A stretch of 64,000 nt of DNA, taken from RDYJ01 sp034931405 (lineage in GTDB: Bacteria; Cyanobacteriota; Cyanobacteriia; Cyanobacteriales; Nostocaceae). The position numbers and the translations under genes were made by a program. The number at the start of each line of letters is the position of its first letter. The stretch's first letter is position 1. Under the pieces are notes generated by a model that saw only the letters and a list, made by a program, of their open reading frames with translations, did no database searches and was not told the origin of the DNA. This document shows, in pieces, positions 36,222 through 45,526 of this stretch. The stretch is from positions 186,001 to 250,000 of the forward strand of contig NZ_JAYGHA010000002.1 of the NCBI RefSeq assembly GCF_034931405.1, read 5' to 3'.

Positions 36222-37009
36222 AAACTAAATCTTCAAATCCCAAAAGACCTATCAAAGCTACTGTTAATTATCTCAATTTCTACTACGGTGGCACTGTTCA
36301 TGCTCTCAAAGACATTAATATGTCCGTAGGTGAGCATCAAGTAACAGCAATGATTGGTCCGTCTGGATGTGGCAAAACTACTTTGTTACGTTGTTTTAAT
36401 CGGATGCACGATCTTTATCCGGGAAATCGCTATCAAGGAGAAATAGCCTTAGAACCAGATGGAATTAACTTACTCGGTAAAAAAGTTGACCCGATTGAGG
36501 TGCGGATGCGGATTAGTATGGTATTTCAAAAACCTAATCCTTTTCCCAAGTCAATTTATGAAAATGTGGCTTATGGTTTGCGGGTCAGAGGTGAATCTAG
36601 ACGCGGAGTGATTGATGAGAAGGTAGAGAAAGCTTTAAACGGTGCAGCTTTGTGGAGTGAAGTTAAAGATCGCTTGCATGATTTGGCTTTTAATCTTTCT
36701 GGGGGTCAACAACAACGGTTGTGTATTGCTCGCGCTTTGGCTACTGATCCAGAAATGATTCTCTTTGATGAGCCAACATCTGCTCTTGACCCTATAGCTA
36801 CTGCTAGTATTGAAGAATTAATTGCTGAATTAAAAAAAACAGTGACAATTCTGATTGTTACTCACAATATGCAGCAAGCAAGCCGTGTATCTGACTATAC
36901 AGCCTTTATGTATTTAGGTGAATTGGTAGAGTTCAATAGAACTGAGGTGATTTTTAATACCCCAGTCCAGCAAAAAACCGCTGACTACGTAAATGGTCGT
37001 TTTGGTTAA
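36215..37009 (+). CDS. pstB: Phosphate ABC transporter ATPase PstB (system 1)
   Basis: 264 residues. Walker A GPSGCGKTT, PstB-typical MVFQKPNPFPKSIYENVAYG, signature LSGGQQQRLCIARALA, Walker B ILFDEPTSALDP and switch THNMQQASRVSD. Hydrolyses ATP to drive phosphate uptake. Overlaps pstA and ends the plus-strand operon, facing the second pst operon across 381 bp. Confidence 0.94.
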   Translation: MVETKSSNPKRPIKATVNYLNFYYGGTVHALKDINMSVGEHQVTAMIGPSGCGKTTLLRCFNRMHDLYPGNRYQGEIALEPDGINLLGKKVDPIEVRMRISMVFQKPNPFPKSIYENVAYGLRVRGESRRGVIDEKVEKALNGAALWSEVKDRLHDLAFNLSGGQQQRLCIARALATDPEMILFDEPTSALDPIATASIEELIAELKKTVTILIVTHNMQQASRVSDYTAFMYLGELVEFNRTEVIFNTPVQQKTADYVNGRFG

Positions 37010-37042
37010 AGAGTTAACTCATTACCAACTAAAAATTTATAA

Positions 37043-37278
37043 AGTAAGCCCTAAGTAGGGTTTGCTGAATAAAACTAAAACCGTTTATTAATAAGGGTTT
37101 TGCGAATTTTTAGAACAAAAAAGTGCAAGGGTTTGGCAAATTGAGTCTCAAAACAGTTGCATTTTTCCTTGTCGGATATAGGAAATTAAGTATATCCAGA
37201 TGGCTGAAACTGTTCCCTGTTCCCTGTTCCCTGTTCCCTACCCTCACAGACAACTTTTTCAGTAAGCCCTAAGTAGGG
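37043..37278. repeat. 18-bp hairpin-forming direct repeats bracketing a MITE-like segment
   Basis: AGTAAGCCCTAAGTAGGG occurs at 37043-37060 and 37261-37278. Each copy folds as AGCCCTA-AG-TAGGG(C)T. The inner segment 37057-37270 has inverted ends (AGGGTTTGCTGAA / TTCAGTAAGCCCT) and is flanked by AAGT on both sides, suggesting an inserted element. A CTGTTCC STRR lies inside at 37209-37240. Located between the two convergent pst operons; the hairpins may also serve as terminators for both pstB genes. Confidence 0.6.
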
Positions 37279-37390
37279 CTTTATAGAAAATTAGAAAAGT
37301 TGTAATTTCTATGACGGGCTAGAATTTGGCATAGAACAGCCCAAGATATTTTTGTTGCCTGTACTTACAATTTTAATTTTAGATTAATTA

Positions 37391-38170
37391 TTAACCAAAG
37401 CGTCCAGCAACATAATCACGGGTACGTTCATCTAAAGGGTTACGAAAGATTTGACCTGTAGCCCCAAATTCTACCATTTGTCCGATCCGACTTTCATCAG
37501 TGTTAAAGAAAGCTGTGAAATCAGAAACGCGGGTTGCTTGCTGCATATTGTGAGTAACAATCACAATGGTTAACTCCGAGCGCAAGCGGTAAATGAGTTC
37601 TTCAACTTTCAGTGTAGCAATGGGATCTAAAGCTGAACAAGGTTCATCCATTAATAAAACTTTTGGTTTTACTGCTAAAGCACGAGCTATACATAAACGC
37701 TGCTGTTGTCCACCAGAAAGTCCTAAAGCAGATGTGTTGAGTTTATCTTTAACTTCATCCCAAAGTGCTGCACCTTTAAGAGCAGATTCCACAATTTCAT
37801 CTAATTTTGCTTTGGGAAATCTACCGAGAATTCTGACCCCATAAGCAACATTTTCGTAGATATTCATGGGAAAAGGATTAGGTTTTTGGAACACCATCCC
37901 AATTTCTCGGCGTAAGCGGTTAAGGTTAACGCGAGAATCATAAATGTTTTGACCAAAAAATTCTATGCTCCCTTCAGTTCTTACTTTTCCTTCTAATTCA
38001 CTAATCCGATTTAGGGTTTTAATGAAAGTGGATTTACCACAACCACTCGGTCCAATAATCGCAGTTACTTGGTTTTTATAGATATCTAATGATATCCCTT
38101 CAATAACTTTGGCATTGGTGTAATAAAAGCTGAGATTTTTGACTTTGATTGCTGTAGTTAATTTACTCAT
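37391..38170 (-). CDS. pstB: Phosphate ABC transporter ATPase PstB (system 2)
   Basis: About 259 residues from ATG 38170 (MSKLTTAIKVKNLSFYYTNA); ATG 38176 is an alternative. Walker A GPSGCGKST, MVFQKPNPFPMNIYENVAYG, LSGGQQQRLCIARALAVKPK, LLMDEPCSALDP and THNMQQATRVSD. Overlaps the end of pstA by 8 bp. Clearly a paralogue of, not a recent copy of, the plus-strand PstB. Confidence 0.93.
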   Translation of the reverse strand: MSKLTTAIKVKNLSFYYTNAKVIEGISLDIYKNQVTAIIGPSGCGKSTFIKTLNRISELEGKVRTEGSIEFFGQNIYDSRVNLNRLRREIGMVFQKPNPFPMNIYENVAYGVRILGRFPKAKLDEIVESALKGAALWDEVKDKLNTSALGLSGGQQQRLCIARALAVKPKVLLMDEPCSALDPIATLKVEELIYRLRSELTIVIVTHNMQQATRVSDFTAFFNTDESRIGQMVEFGATGQIFRNPLDERTRDYVAGRFG

Positions 38171-39089
38171 CTTCATATTCAGTTTGAGAAACAATTTTCT
38201 TCAATTTAACCCTCTTTTCGCCTTTCTTAGTAATTAGACGAGAAAATAAGCTAAAAAACAAAGCTAAACTCAATAAAATTAACGCGGCTGTCCAAACTAA
38301 TTCACTTATTGCTGGGTCAGGATTGTTGTAAAGATTGAAAATTAATACTGGTAAAGATGCGGTAGGAGTTAATAAGTTATCTGACCAGTTTTGACTAAAC
38401 AATGCTGTAAAAATTAGAGGTGCTGTTTCACCGGCTGCACGGGCTACTGCTAAGGAAATACCTGTTGTAATTGTGGGGACAGCAGGAGAGATGACAACTC
38501 GGAATATTGTTTGTAAACGAGTTCCACCTAAAGCAGCCGAAGCTAGGCGTTGATCGCTAGGAATAAGTTTCAATGCTTCTTCTGTTGTCAATGCAATTAC
38601 TGGTAACATGAGAACGCTTAAAGCAAAGCCTCCAGCTAAGGCGCTAAATTCTTTTGTTGTTAAAACAACTACACCATAAGCGAACATTCCTACAACAATT
38701 GAAGGTACACCTGTCAGAACTGAGGTAATAAAGCGGACAATATTAACTACTTTGCTAGTTTTCGCAAATTCTGCTAAAAAAATGCCAGTCATTATCCCTA
38801 CAGGAATGCTGAAAAACCCAGCAATACAGACCATGATTACAGTACCAAAAATCGCATTGGCAAATCCATTGTCGATTAATGGTTTATATAACATCTCTAG
38901 TTTAAAGCTAGATGATCCTTTGACAATAATTTGCCAGAAAATTGATCCTAAAGGAAAAAATGCCAGCAAACTCAACCCCAAAGAGAGTCCATTCATTAGA
39001 TAAGTGAATATTTTTCTCTCTGGTGGTAAAGGGGTGCAAAGCTCTTTGACTAGAGATTCATCTAGTTCTGAATTTAGAAAACCACTCAT
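38163..39089 (-). CDS. pstA: Phosphate ABC transporter permease PstA (system 2)
   Basis: 308 residues, six TM helices after a polar N-terminus (MSGFLNSELDESLVKELCTP). Coupling region LIPSDQRLASAALGGTRLQT and ARAAGETAPLIFTALF. The C-terminus is strongly charged (KKGEKRVKLKKIVSQTEYED). Sits 52 bp downstream of pstC. Confidence 0.92.
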   Translation of the reverse strand: MSGFLNSELDESLVKELCTPLPPERKIFTYLMNGLSLGLSLLAFFPLGSIFWQIIVKGSSSFKLEMLYKPLIDNGFANAIFGTVIMVCIAGFFSIPVGIMTGIFLAEFAKTSKVVNIVRFITSVLTGVPSIVVGMFAYGVVVLTTKEFSALAGGFALSVLMLPVIALTTEEALKLIPSDQRLASAALGGTRLQTIFRVVISPAVPTITTGISLAVARAAGETAPLIFTALFSQNWSDNLLTPTASLPVLIFNLYNNPDPAISELVWTAALILLSLALFFSLFSRLITKKGEKRVKLKKIVSQTEYEDE

Positions 39090-39141
39090 ATCAATTTTGG
39101 GTTTTGGAGTTTAGATTTTGAATTTTCAACACTACACAAAG

Positions 39142-40137
39142 TTATTTATTTTTTTTGCCAACCCATTGTACTAATAATCCAGCACCGATATTAATAATTA
39201 GGGTTAGTACAAACAAAATCAAACCCAAATAGCTTAATGCACCAATATGTAATCCTCTTTCTGCTTCGGCAAATTCGTTGGCTAAAACAGCAGGAATTGT
39301 GTAAGCTGGATCTAATAAAGATATGCTGATTTGAGCAGAGTTGCCAATTACCATTACTACGGCCATTGTTTCACCAAGTGCGCGTCCTAGAGCGAGCATG
39401 GCCGCACTCACCATACCAGAAAATCCGGCTGGTAACAAAACGCGAAATATTGTTTCCCAACGAGTTCCTCCCAAAGCCATTGATGCGCTACGCAATTCTT
39501 TGGGAATGACCAACAATACATCACGAGAAATTGCTGCCATCGTTGGGATAATCATAATGGAAAGAACAATTCCAGCTGTCAACATATTGTTGCCGGCGGG
39601 GTATTCTGTATTAAATAGAGGGATGAATTTAAAGGTGCTGCCTATCCATTGTTGTATTGGTTCTACGATAGGAATAAACACGAAAATCCCCCACAAACCA
39701 ATGATGACGCTAGGTATAGCGGAGATGGTTTCAATGACGAAAGCAATGGGGGCTGTAATATAGGTTGGTAAGAAATCTTCACTGGTGACTAAGGCGACTG
39801 ATATACCGATGGGTATAGTTAGGACAAGAGCGATCGCACTACTTACAAGTGTACCGTAAATATAAGTTAATGCCCCAAAGTTTTCATTACCTGTATCCCA
39901 ATCTTGTCCCCACAAAAAGCCGAGTCCAAATTTAGCTACTGCTGGTTCAGCTTCATGATAAATTACCAAACACATGACAAATAGTGTTGCTACAGTGGTA
40001 GCAGCAAATAGATAAACCAACCAGGTAAACCCTTGATCTAATCGGAAATTTAGACCACCATTGGCATTTAAATCTATATTTTCACCATCTAGATTAGTTG
40101 ATGAATTACTATCACTTGAATCAAAGAAATTGGCCAT
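39142..40137 (-). CDS. pstC: Phosphate ABC transporter permease PstC (system 2)
   Basis: 331 residues with a ~35-residue hydrophilic Asn/Ser/Asp-rich N-terminal tail before TM1 (FTWLVYLFAATTVATLFVMC). Coupling loop IPKELRSASMALGGTRWETI, then ALGRALGETMAVVMVIGN. Inner-membrane partner of PstA-2. The 456-bp gap to pstS contains a family-2 palindromic element. Confidence 0.92.
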   Translation of the reverse strand: MANFFDSSDSNSSTNLDGENIDLNANGGLNFRLDQGFTWLVYLFAATTVATLFVMCLVIYHEAEPAVAKFGLGFLWGQDWDTGNENFGALTYIYGTLVSSAIALVLTIPIGISVALVTSEDFLPTYITAPIAFVIETISAIPSVIIGLWGIFVFIPIVEPIQQWIGSTFKFIPLFNTEYPAGNNMLTAGIVLSIMIIPTMAAISRDVLLVIPKELRSASMALGGTRWETIFRVLLPAGFSGMVSAAMLALGRALGETMAVVMVIGNSAQISISLLDPAYTIPAVLANEFAEAERGLHIGALSYLGLILFVLTLIINIGAGLLVQWVGKKNK

Positions 40138-40258
40138 AAAATCTCAATCAGTAGAATATTGTTATCCAAGTAAAATCAAAATAAAACCCCAAACTTGAGA
40201 ATCATTAATGATTTCTGAAAAATTTCACGTAGTAGACATGGAGTGAAAATTAAATACA

Positions 40259-40504
40259 GCAGATTGTAAGAAAAGTTTTCGGCGAATATAAAGATGCCTC
40301 CGGCTCCCGTTAGGGATACGCTACTACACAAGCGAAGTCCACCTATTCCTTCGGTCCCGTAAGGGATACGTGGACTAATGAAAAATCAAGGCTTCTGAAC
40401 CCACGTTCGCCTCTGGCGTTCCCGAAGGGTAGGTGGGTTTTGTCTGTGTAGCCGCGATTTATAATCGCCCAGAGAGTATGAATTTAGACTTTTCAAACAC
40501 CCTC
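40259..40504. mobile_element. Palindromic element, family 2 copy A
   Basis: The right end reads GACTTTTCAAACACCCTC as in the other copies; the left end (AAAAGTTTTCGGCGAATATA preceded by a diverged segment) has lost its tip. The left arm holds the module GATGCCTCCGGCTCCCGTTA followed by GGGATACG. A second, related unit TTCGGTCCCGTAAGGGATAC is inserted inside the GTCCACC/TGGAC hairpin. It lies between pstS-2 and pstC-2. No coding capacity. Confidence 0.75.
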
Positions 40505-40593
40505 TAAGGTCTCTACCTTGTTTTTACAGGAGATGTCTAATGTAAAGTGGTTATTGCCACCCTACTTGTATTTTCAAAATCAAACAGGAGTAA

Positions 40594-41634
40594 CTACTTG
40601 ACGGTGCTATTTACTGTCTGTAGCACACGGTTTACAACTGCACTAGGAATTTTGGTGTAGTTGAGGTCATCATTGTATTGTTGACCGTCTGTGAGTACCC
40701 AATTAATCCATTTTTTAACTGCATCAGCTTTTGCAGGGTCAGCATACTGCTTATAAACCATCATCCAAGTTAAACCAACAATAGGATAACCCTGTCCTGG
40801 ATCTCCTACAAATACGCGGTAGTTACTTGGGAATTGCACTGCTGATAAAGCCGCGTTGGAAGTTTGCAAGGAAGGAGCAACAAATTCTCCTTTTTTATTT
40901 TGCAATTCGGCGGATTTTAGTTTGTTTTTAGTAGCATAGTCATATTCAACATAACCAATAGCTCCAGGAGTACGGGATACTAAAGCTGCTACCCCTGGAT
41001 TTCCTCTACCTTTGAGAACGTTAGGTAAGTTCCATTTGGGTGCAGTACCAGTACCGATTCTGCCCCGGAAATAACTACTAATTGTACTTAAATGATTGGT
41101 GAAAATAAAGGTTGTACCGCTACCGTCAGCGCGAACTACAAATCTAATTGGTTGCTTGGGTAGGTTAACTCCTGGGTTATCAGCTTTAATTTTGGGGTCA
41201 CTCCAGTTGGTAATTTGACCGGAAAAAATCCCTGGGAATGTAGACCGAGATAATCTGAGTTTATTAACGCCAGGAAGATTATAAACAATTGAAACTGCAC
41301 CACCAGCAGTAGGTACTAAAATTACGCCATTTTTAACTTGAGCCATGTCACTATCTGTCATGGCTGCATCACTAGCGCCAAAATCTACAGTTCCAGCAAT
41401 GGTTTGACGAATACCACCACCGCTACCAATTGCTTGGTAGTTAATTTTCATGTTGGGGTATTTTTTTCTAATTTCACGAGCATAACGTTCATAAAGGGGA
41501 GCGGGAAAAGTTGCTCCTGCTCCGTTTAAGGTTTGAGCTTGAGCGATCGCTGTCAAAACAGGACTAAATGCTACAGCTACACCTAACGCTGAAGTAGTGA
41601 CTACACGATGCAAAATTGTGGTTAAAAAAGTCAT
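40594..41634 (-). CDS. pstS: Phosphate ABC transporter substrate-binding protein (system 2)
   Basis: 346 residues with a signal peptide (VVTTSALGVAVAFSPVLTAI, ending AQAQ). Phosphate-binding motifs TLNGAGATFPAPLYERYARE, AIGSGGGIRQTIAGTVDFGA, SDAAMTD and VRADGSGTTFIFTNHL identify the classical E. coli-like PstS group, unlike the plus-strand PstS. GAGG lies five bases before the ATG. Several TTTAAC-type elements in 41690-41760 could be a degenerate PHO box. Delivers phosphate to PstCA-2. Confidence 0.93.
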   Translation of the reverse strand: MTFLTTILHRVVTTSALGVAVAFSPVLTAIAQAQTLNGAGATFPAPLYERYAREIRKKYPNMKINYQAIGSGGGIRQTIAGTVDFGASDAAMTDSDMAQVKNGVILVPTAGGAVSIVYNLPGVNKLRLSRSTFPGIFSGQITNWSDPKIKADNPGVNLPKQPIRFVVRADGSGTTFIFTNHLSTISSYFRGRIGTGTAPKWNLPNVLKGRGNPGVAALVSRTPGAIGYVEYDYATKNKLKSAELQNKKGEFVAPSLQTSNAALSAVQFPSNYRVFVGDPGQGYPIVGLTWMMVYKQYADPAKADAVKKWINWVLTDGQQYNDDLNYTKIPSAVVNRVLQTVNSTVK

Positions 41635-41918
41635 AGTACCTCGTATTTAAAGGAATATTTTCTGGATAAAATTACAGCCTTAAACCAAGTTTATACTTAG
41701 GAATTAAGTTAAAATTAATACGAGTTAAAGAATACGTTAAACTATGGTAATCTCTTGTAATTTTTGTGTAATTATTGATGCCTCATGTGACTTGAAGAAG
41801 ATTTTGGCAAAGCTATGGATTTATCTTTTTCTCGACAAGCGATCGCCCTTGTAACTGCTTTCTGTACAATTGCTAGACATAGCTTAAAATCTCTAACAGA
41901 GATATTGGGTAAATGTGC

Positions 41919-42269
41919 ATGAGTGAAACTACAGACACTATTTTCGGTAAAATCATCCGTCGGGAAATTCCTGCAAACATTGTTTATGAGGATGACTTGG
42001 CTTTAGCCTTTACAGATGTTAACCCCCAAGCACCAGTTCACATCCTTGTTATCCCCAAAAAACCCATAGTTAACATAGCTACAGCCGAACCTGAAGATCA
42101 AGCACTATTAGGACATTTGTTATTAACTGTGCAAAAAGTCGCAGCACAAGCTGGACTAGAAAACGGTTATCGCGTAGTGATGAATACAGGTAATGATGGC
42201 GGTCAAACGGTTTACCACCTACATATACACATCTTAGGAGGACGGCATCTCTCCTGGCCTCCTGGTTGA
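41919..42269 (+). CDS. HIT (histidine triad) family nucleotide-binding protein
   Basis: 116 residues (118 if the ATG at 41913 is used). IIRREIPANIVYEDDLALAF, INPQAPVH-like VNPQAPVHILVIPKKPI and the triad HLHIHILGGRHLSWPPG at the C-terminus place it in the HINT group, which hydrolyses purine nucleoside phosphoramidates. Cytosolic, single gene, divergent from pstS-2. Complete at normal family length. Confidence 0.92.
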   Translation: MSETTDTIFGKIIRREIPANIVYEDDLALAFTDVNPQAPVHILVIPKKPIVNIATAEPEDQALLGHLLLTVQKVAAQAGLENGYRVVMNTGNDGGQTVYHLHIHILGGRHLSWPPG

Positions 42270-42564
42270 TTTTTGCCTCTAATCTATAAATCTTGTGGTG
42301 TGGGCAATCCTTGCCCGCACAGAAGCTTCTGTCAATCCAATTACAATAAATGTCTGAATCAGAATTTTCAGGATTATAGGATTTACAGGATGTGGTTTTT
42401 TCGTTGGAGTTTTGATTTTTGGGATGTGAAAGGTTTACATTAACTTGACTATAGTGCTAGTATGGCAGTCAAGTTCCGATAAGTGATACTTGGTTCTGCT
42501 AAAAGGTGAACTTAACGGAGTCTGTACCTATTAGTCCTAATCTAATGTTTACTGGAAATATCAG

Positions 42565-42744
42565 ATGATGTTGGATGCTATGGGAACTAATAAGAAAGTT
42601 AAAATTACATTTACTTGCAGTCCAGAGTTGAAAGAAGAGTTACAGCAATGGGCTGACAGTGAAAACAGAACATTATCAAACCTTGTAGAAACTTTGTCAG
42701 AAAAAGCAGTTACGGAACAGAAACAAATGCAAAAACCAGGTTAA
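42565..42744 (+). CDS. Small ribbon-helix-helix protein
   Basis: 59 residues from ATG 42565 (ATG 42568 or 42577 also possible). KKVKITFTCSPELKEELQQW followed by ADSENRTLSNLVETLSEKAV is a typical cyanobacterial RHH domain (beta-strand, helix, turn, helix). Small RHH proteins bind operators as dimers, often as antitoxins. The next two small genes start 24 bp downstream on the same strand, so the three may be one unit. Confidence 0.7.
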   Translation: MMLDAMGTNKKVKITFTCSPELKEELQQWADSENRTLSNLVETLSEKAVTEQKQMQKPG

Positions 42745-42767
42745 GCAATTTGCACCAACCTTATTAA

Positions 42768-42962
42768 ATGACTAGACCAGAATATACAGAAGCATTTCTC
42801 AGAGCGAGAAAGGCTTTAAGACGGGGTAAATGTCCCAGTGAGCAAGACATTGAGCATATCTACCAGCAAGGTTGGCAAACTCACCTGGGAGAAACTGAAA
42901 AAGAGTTACTAGAGCAATGTCTAAAGGAGTATGATGACGATGACAGTAGCAACCTGTATTGA
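42768..42962 (+). CDS. Small hypothetical protein
   Basis: 64 residues, not recognised: MTRPEYTEAFLRARKALRRG, then acidic GETEKELLEQCLKEYDDDDS. Predicted helical, basic N-terminal half and acidic end. Its stop codon overlaps the next gene by 32 bp, and an RHH gene precedes it by 24 bp. Confidence 0.5.
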   Translation: MTRPEYTEAFLRARKALRRGKCPSEQDIEHIYQQGWQTHLGETEKELLEQCLKEYDDDDSSNLY

Positions 42963-43236
42963 AACTGTGCAGCAGTGGCTAAACCAAACCAATGGGTTAA
43001 AATTGGTACAGGCAACGAACAATGAAGGTAAACCTATTACTTCAGATGAAATCTTGGCATTAGCAGAACGTTGTGAATGGGTGGAAGCTGATGATATTTC
43101 TGATACACCCTATGCCAAAGACGGTTATTTGTACCATATTACTTTAGAACTTGGTTGGGGTAATCCTGATGAGGTTTATACACAACCCAATGCTGATAAT
43201 TCTAGGGTGTTGTTTTTCAATGCCTATTATCAGTAA
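42931..43236 (+). CDS. Small hypothetical protein
   Basis: 101 residues (ATG 42940 is possible and would shorten the overlap). ATCIETVQQWLNQTNGLKLV, ITSDEILALAERCEWVEADD and ELGWGNPDEVYTQPNADNSR suggest a compact soluble alpha/beta domain without a signal peptide. Function unknown. It may partner the RHH protein encoded 0.4 kb upstream. Confidence 0.55.
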   Translation: MMTMTVATCIETVQQWLNQTNGLKLVQATNNEGKPITSDEILALAERCEWVEADDISDTPYAKDGYLYHITLELGWGNPDEVYTQPNADNSRVLFFNAYYQ

Positions 43237-43541
43237 ATATTCATTTGGCGATTAGCTATAGCGACTAAACACGCTACGCTATCGCCAATACCAAAGTAAC
43301 TCATCCTGAAAATCCTTAAATCCTGGATATCCTGATTCAGAAAAGAATTAATCTTTCGTAAGGGTGAAGCATTCGGACAGAATATCAATGGTTTCAGCTA
43401 AAATTTCAACCTAGACTATTGACACAGGAACAAATGGCAAAAAAGGAAGAGGAGTTTAGAAAGAAATATATCGTTCCCAAGTATCTTGAATAAAATTGAA
43501 AGAGATGCGCTAACCCTGGCCAAAAAACGCGCCTTAATTTG

Positions 43542-43994
43542 TTATTCAAATTCTGTTTCAATATCAACTGGAAAACTAGAATCAAAAATCTGCTCAATAG
43601 TATAAGGACATAGAGATGGTAATTCTTTTTTCTTTAATGGTGTTTCAGTCAGCACTAAATCTAAACCAGAAACAAAACCCTCTTCCAGTGCCATTTTTAG
43701 ATATGATTTCAGACTAGAATTATCTTTTAACAGTTTATTAATTGCCCGTCTTTGAGTATTAATAGTTATTTGCCAACTTCGTGTGCGCTTTTCTTGCTGA
43801 TATTGCCATTTGAGCAAATGTCCAATCAACACACCTAACCGATTTTCTAATTCTCGTTTTTCCTGTCTACCCAAAGATTCAATCTCGTCCGCTAAATTTT
43901 GTAAATCAAGCCCTTCAAAATTACCACAACGCAACTTTTTGGACTGTTCTATTGTCCAACGATAAAAATCATTTTCATACAAACTAGCTTCCAT
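43542..43994 (-). CDS. DUF29 family protein
   Basis: 150 residues with the classic DUF29 profile: YENDFYRWTIEQSKKLRCGN, LDLQNLADEIESLGRQEKRE and LENRLGVLIGHLLKWQYQQE, then QINTQRRAI-like ITINTQRRAINKLL. All helical, cytosolic, function unknown. Isolated on its strand, 95 bp downstream of the lipoprotein gene start region. Confidence 0.85.
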   Translation of the reverse strand: MEASLYENDFYRWTIEQSKKLRCGNFEGLDLQNLADEIESLGRQEKRELENRLGVLIGHLLKWQYQQEKRTRSWQITINTQRRAINKLLKDNSSLKSYLKMALEEGFVSGLDLVLTETPLKKKELPSLCPYTIEQIFDSSFPVDIETEFE

Positions 43995-44088
43995 ATTTTT
44001 ACCTTTTGCTGTTTGATTTAGGTGATGAATGGATTAGGAATTTTATTCTAGTATAGGTTTATAATTTCAGCATCTTGAAATTTTACTT

Positions 44089-45009
44089 TCACTTCTTATA
44101 AATCAAAAACACCGAACCAATAGGACCGAAATTTTCCACATACACCTTATTATTATAAAACAACCCCGGAGACATCCCCCCATCAAACAACATACCCTCT
44201 TGAATTTTACCTAAACAGTTATTTCTAGAAATTCCTGATAACACATCATCAAACTGACTAGGTAGCAACTCTTTATTAATAGCAGAAGTTTGAATACTGG
44301 AATTAGCTTTCACATCATTAACTAACAAAATTACATAACCCTTACTTGTAACTGCTACCATAGAGCGATTAGTTGCACCTTTACAAGCAAACTCACCCAA
44401 AGCCTTACAAATATCTTTAAATTGTCCTTGTTTGTAAAATCTGCCATTACCTCCCACCAAATTATAATTAAGAAAATTTGCTCCTCTTCTCCCAGTATCA
44501 ATAGTAGCTATACGCTCCCTTGGGTTTCCTCCAGATATTCCAAAAGAAGAACGTTTAGTTTTAAAAGCACCAGAATATTCTACACCACGAGAAATATTTA
44601 AACCTTGGGGTTTATTTACAGTATCTATATAATCTGCATTAATAGCTGCAATAGGAGATTTACCATTTAACTTAGAATTTTCATCAGCTATCAATTGACT
44701 AAAATATTTAGGAATGTATTGTCTTTTAAAATTACCTCTACCATCTTTGGCATAGATTTTATGAGCTAAACCCACATTAACTTTAAAATCTAAACTTGGG
44801 GATTTAGGATTAAAAAGAATTACATGATTAATACCAGGGGAATATCTTTCACCTTTATTATTAGTCTTAAAAAATTCAATACTAAAACTAGGATTATTAC
44901 CAGGACAAGTAGTTGATGGTTTTGGTACTGAATTCGCTACCATATCCTGACAACCTAATAATAAAAAACTGCTACTAATTAAGAGAGGTAAGAAAGATGA
45001 TTTTTTCAT
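44089..45009 (-). CDS. Phosphodiester glycosidase (NAGPA/DUF2233) family lipoprotein
   Basis: 306 residues. A lipobox LLLGC after FLPLLISSSFLLLGC gives a lipoprotein with Cys20. The body shows the NAGPA fold motifs AAINADYID, QGLNISRGVEYS, RSMVAVTSKGYVILL and a C-terminal EGMLFDGGMSPGLFYNN, where Asp and Gly-Gly are conserved. Family members cleave N-acetylglucosamine phosphodiesters or related glycosyl phosphates. Exposed in the periplasm, attached to a membrane. Confidence 0.75.
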   Translation of the reverse strand: MKKSSFLPLLISSSFLLLGCQDMVANSVPKPSTTCPGNNPSFSIEFFKTNNKGERYSPGINHVILFNPKSPSLDFKVNVGLAHKIYAKDGRGNFKRQYIPKYFSQLIADENSKLNGKSPIAAINADYIDTVNKPQGLNISRGVEYSGAFKTKRSSFGISGGNPRERIATIDTGRRGANFLNYNLVGGNGRFYKQGQFKDICKALGEFACKGATNRSMVAVTSKGYVILLVNDVKANSSIQTSAINKELLPSQFDDVLSGISRNNCLGKIQEGMLFDGGMSPGLFYNNKVYVENFGPIGSVFLIYKK

Positions 45010-45050
45010 AGATATGGTAATTGGTAAACTGTACAGGATGGTTTATTTTA

Positions 45051-45091
45051 TCAGAATCAGGATAACCAGGATTAGAGGATGTACAGGATGA
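45051..45091. repeat. 41-bp direct repeat, left of the HigBA module
   Basis: TCAGAATCAGGATAACCAGG and the next 21 bases recur at 45850-45890 with a single mismatch (40/41). It is a member of the dispersed CAGGATTTACAGGATTAAAGG family seen also near 31120, 42360 and 43310. Confidence 0.85.
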
Positions 45092-45151
45092 TTGTAAGTT
45101 TTAATTTTTATGATATTATCTGATTTGTAATTATAGTAAATTTCATATAAA

Positions 45152-45526
45152 ATGAGTAATGAGGAAGATATTATAGATATTCCTTTGCGTCCCCTTGTCT
45201 GGATAGGGGACTCTCTGAAAAATGTCCGTTCATTTCCAGAAGAGGTTCGCAGTTCGATAGGTTACTCGCTACAATTAATACAAGCTGGTGAAACTCCAAT
45301 GGACGCAAAACCCTTCAAAGGTGTAGGTAGTGGTGTATATGAAATTGTGAAACGTTATGATACAGATACTTACAGGTGTGTTTATGCAGTAAAAATTGGC
45401 AATAACATTTATGTTTTACACGCTTTTCAAAAGAAGTCAAAACAGGGAATTAAAACCCCACAGTCTGATGTTGATTTGATTAAACAACGTTATAAAGATG
45501 CAGTAACAAGGGAACAGGAAAAATGA
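45152..45526 (+). CDS. higB: HigB/RelE-like toxin (phage Gp49-like family)
   Basis: 124 residues. PLVWIGDSLKNVRSFPEEVR and the core GVYEIVKRYDTDTYRCVYAV, then YVLHAFQKKSKQGIKTPQSD, match the Gp49-like/HigB toxins that cleave mRNA on ribosomes. The stop overlaps the antitoxin start as ATGA. Toxin-first order is normal for HigBA. Confidence 0.85.
   Translation: MSNEEDIIDIPLRPLVWIGDSLKNVRSFPEEVRSSIGYSLQLIQAGETPMDAKPFKGVGSGVYEIVKRYDTDTYRCVYAVKIGNNIYVLHAFQKKSKQGIKTPQSDVDLIKQRYKDAVTREQEK

Noticed and set aside
39341..39763. 140-codon plus-strand ORF
   Set aside because: It is antisense to pstC, which has full conservation on the other strand.
43406..43597. 63-codon minus-strand ORF
   Set aside because: It overlaps the 3' end of the DUF29 gene in another frame and has no start signal.
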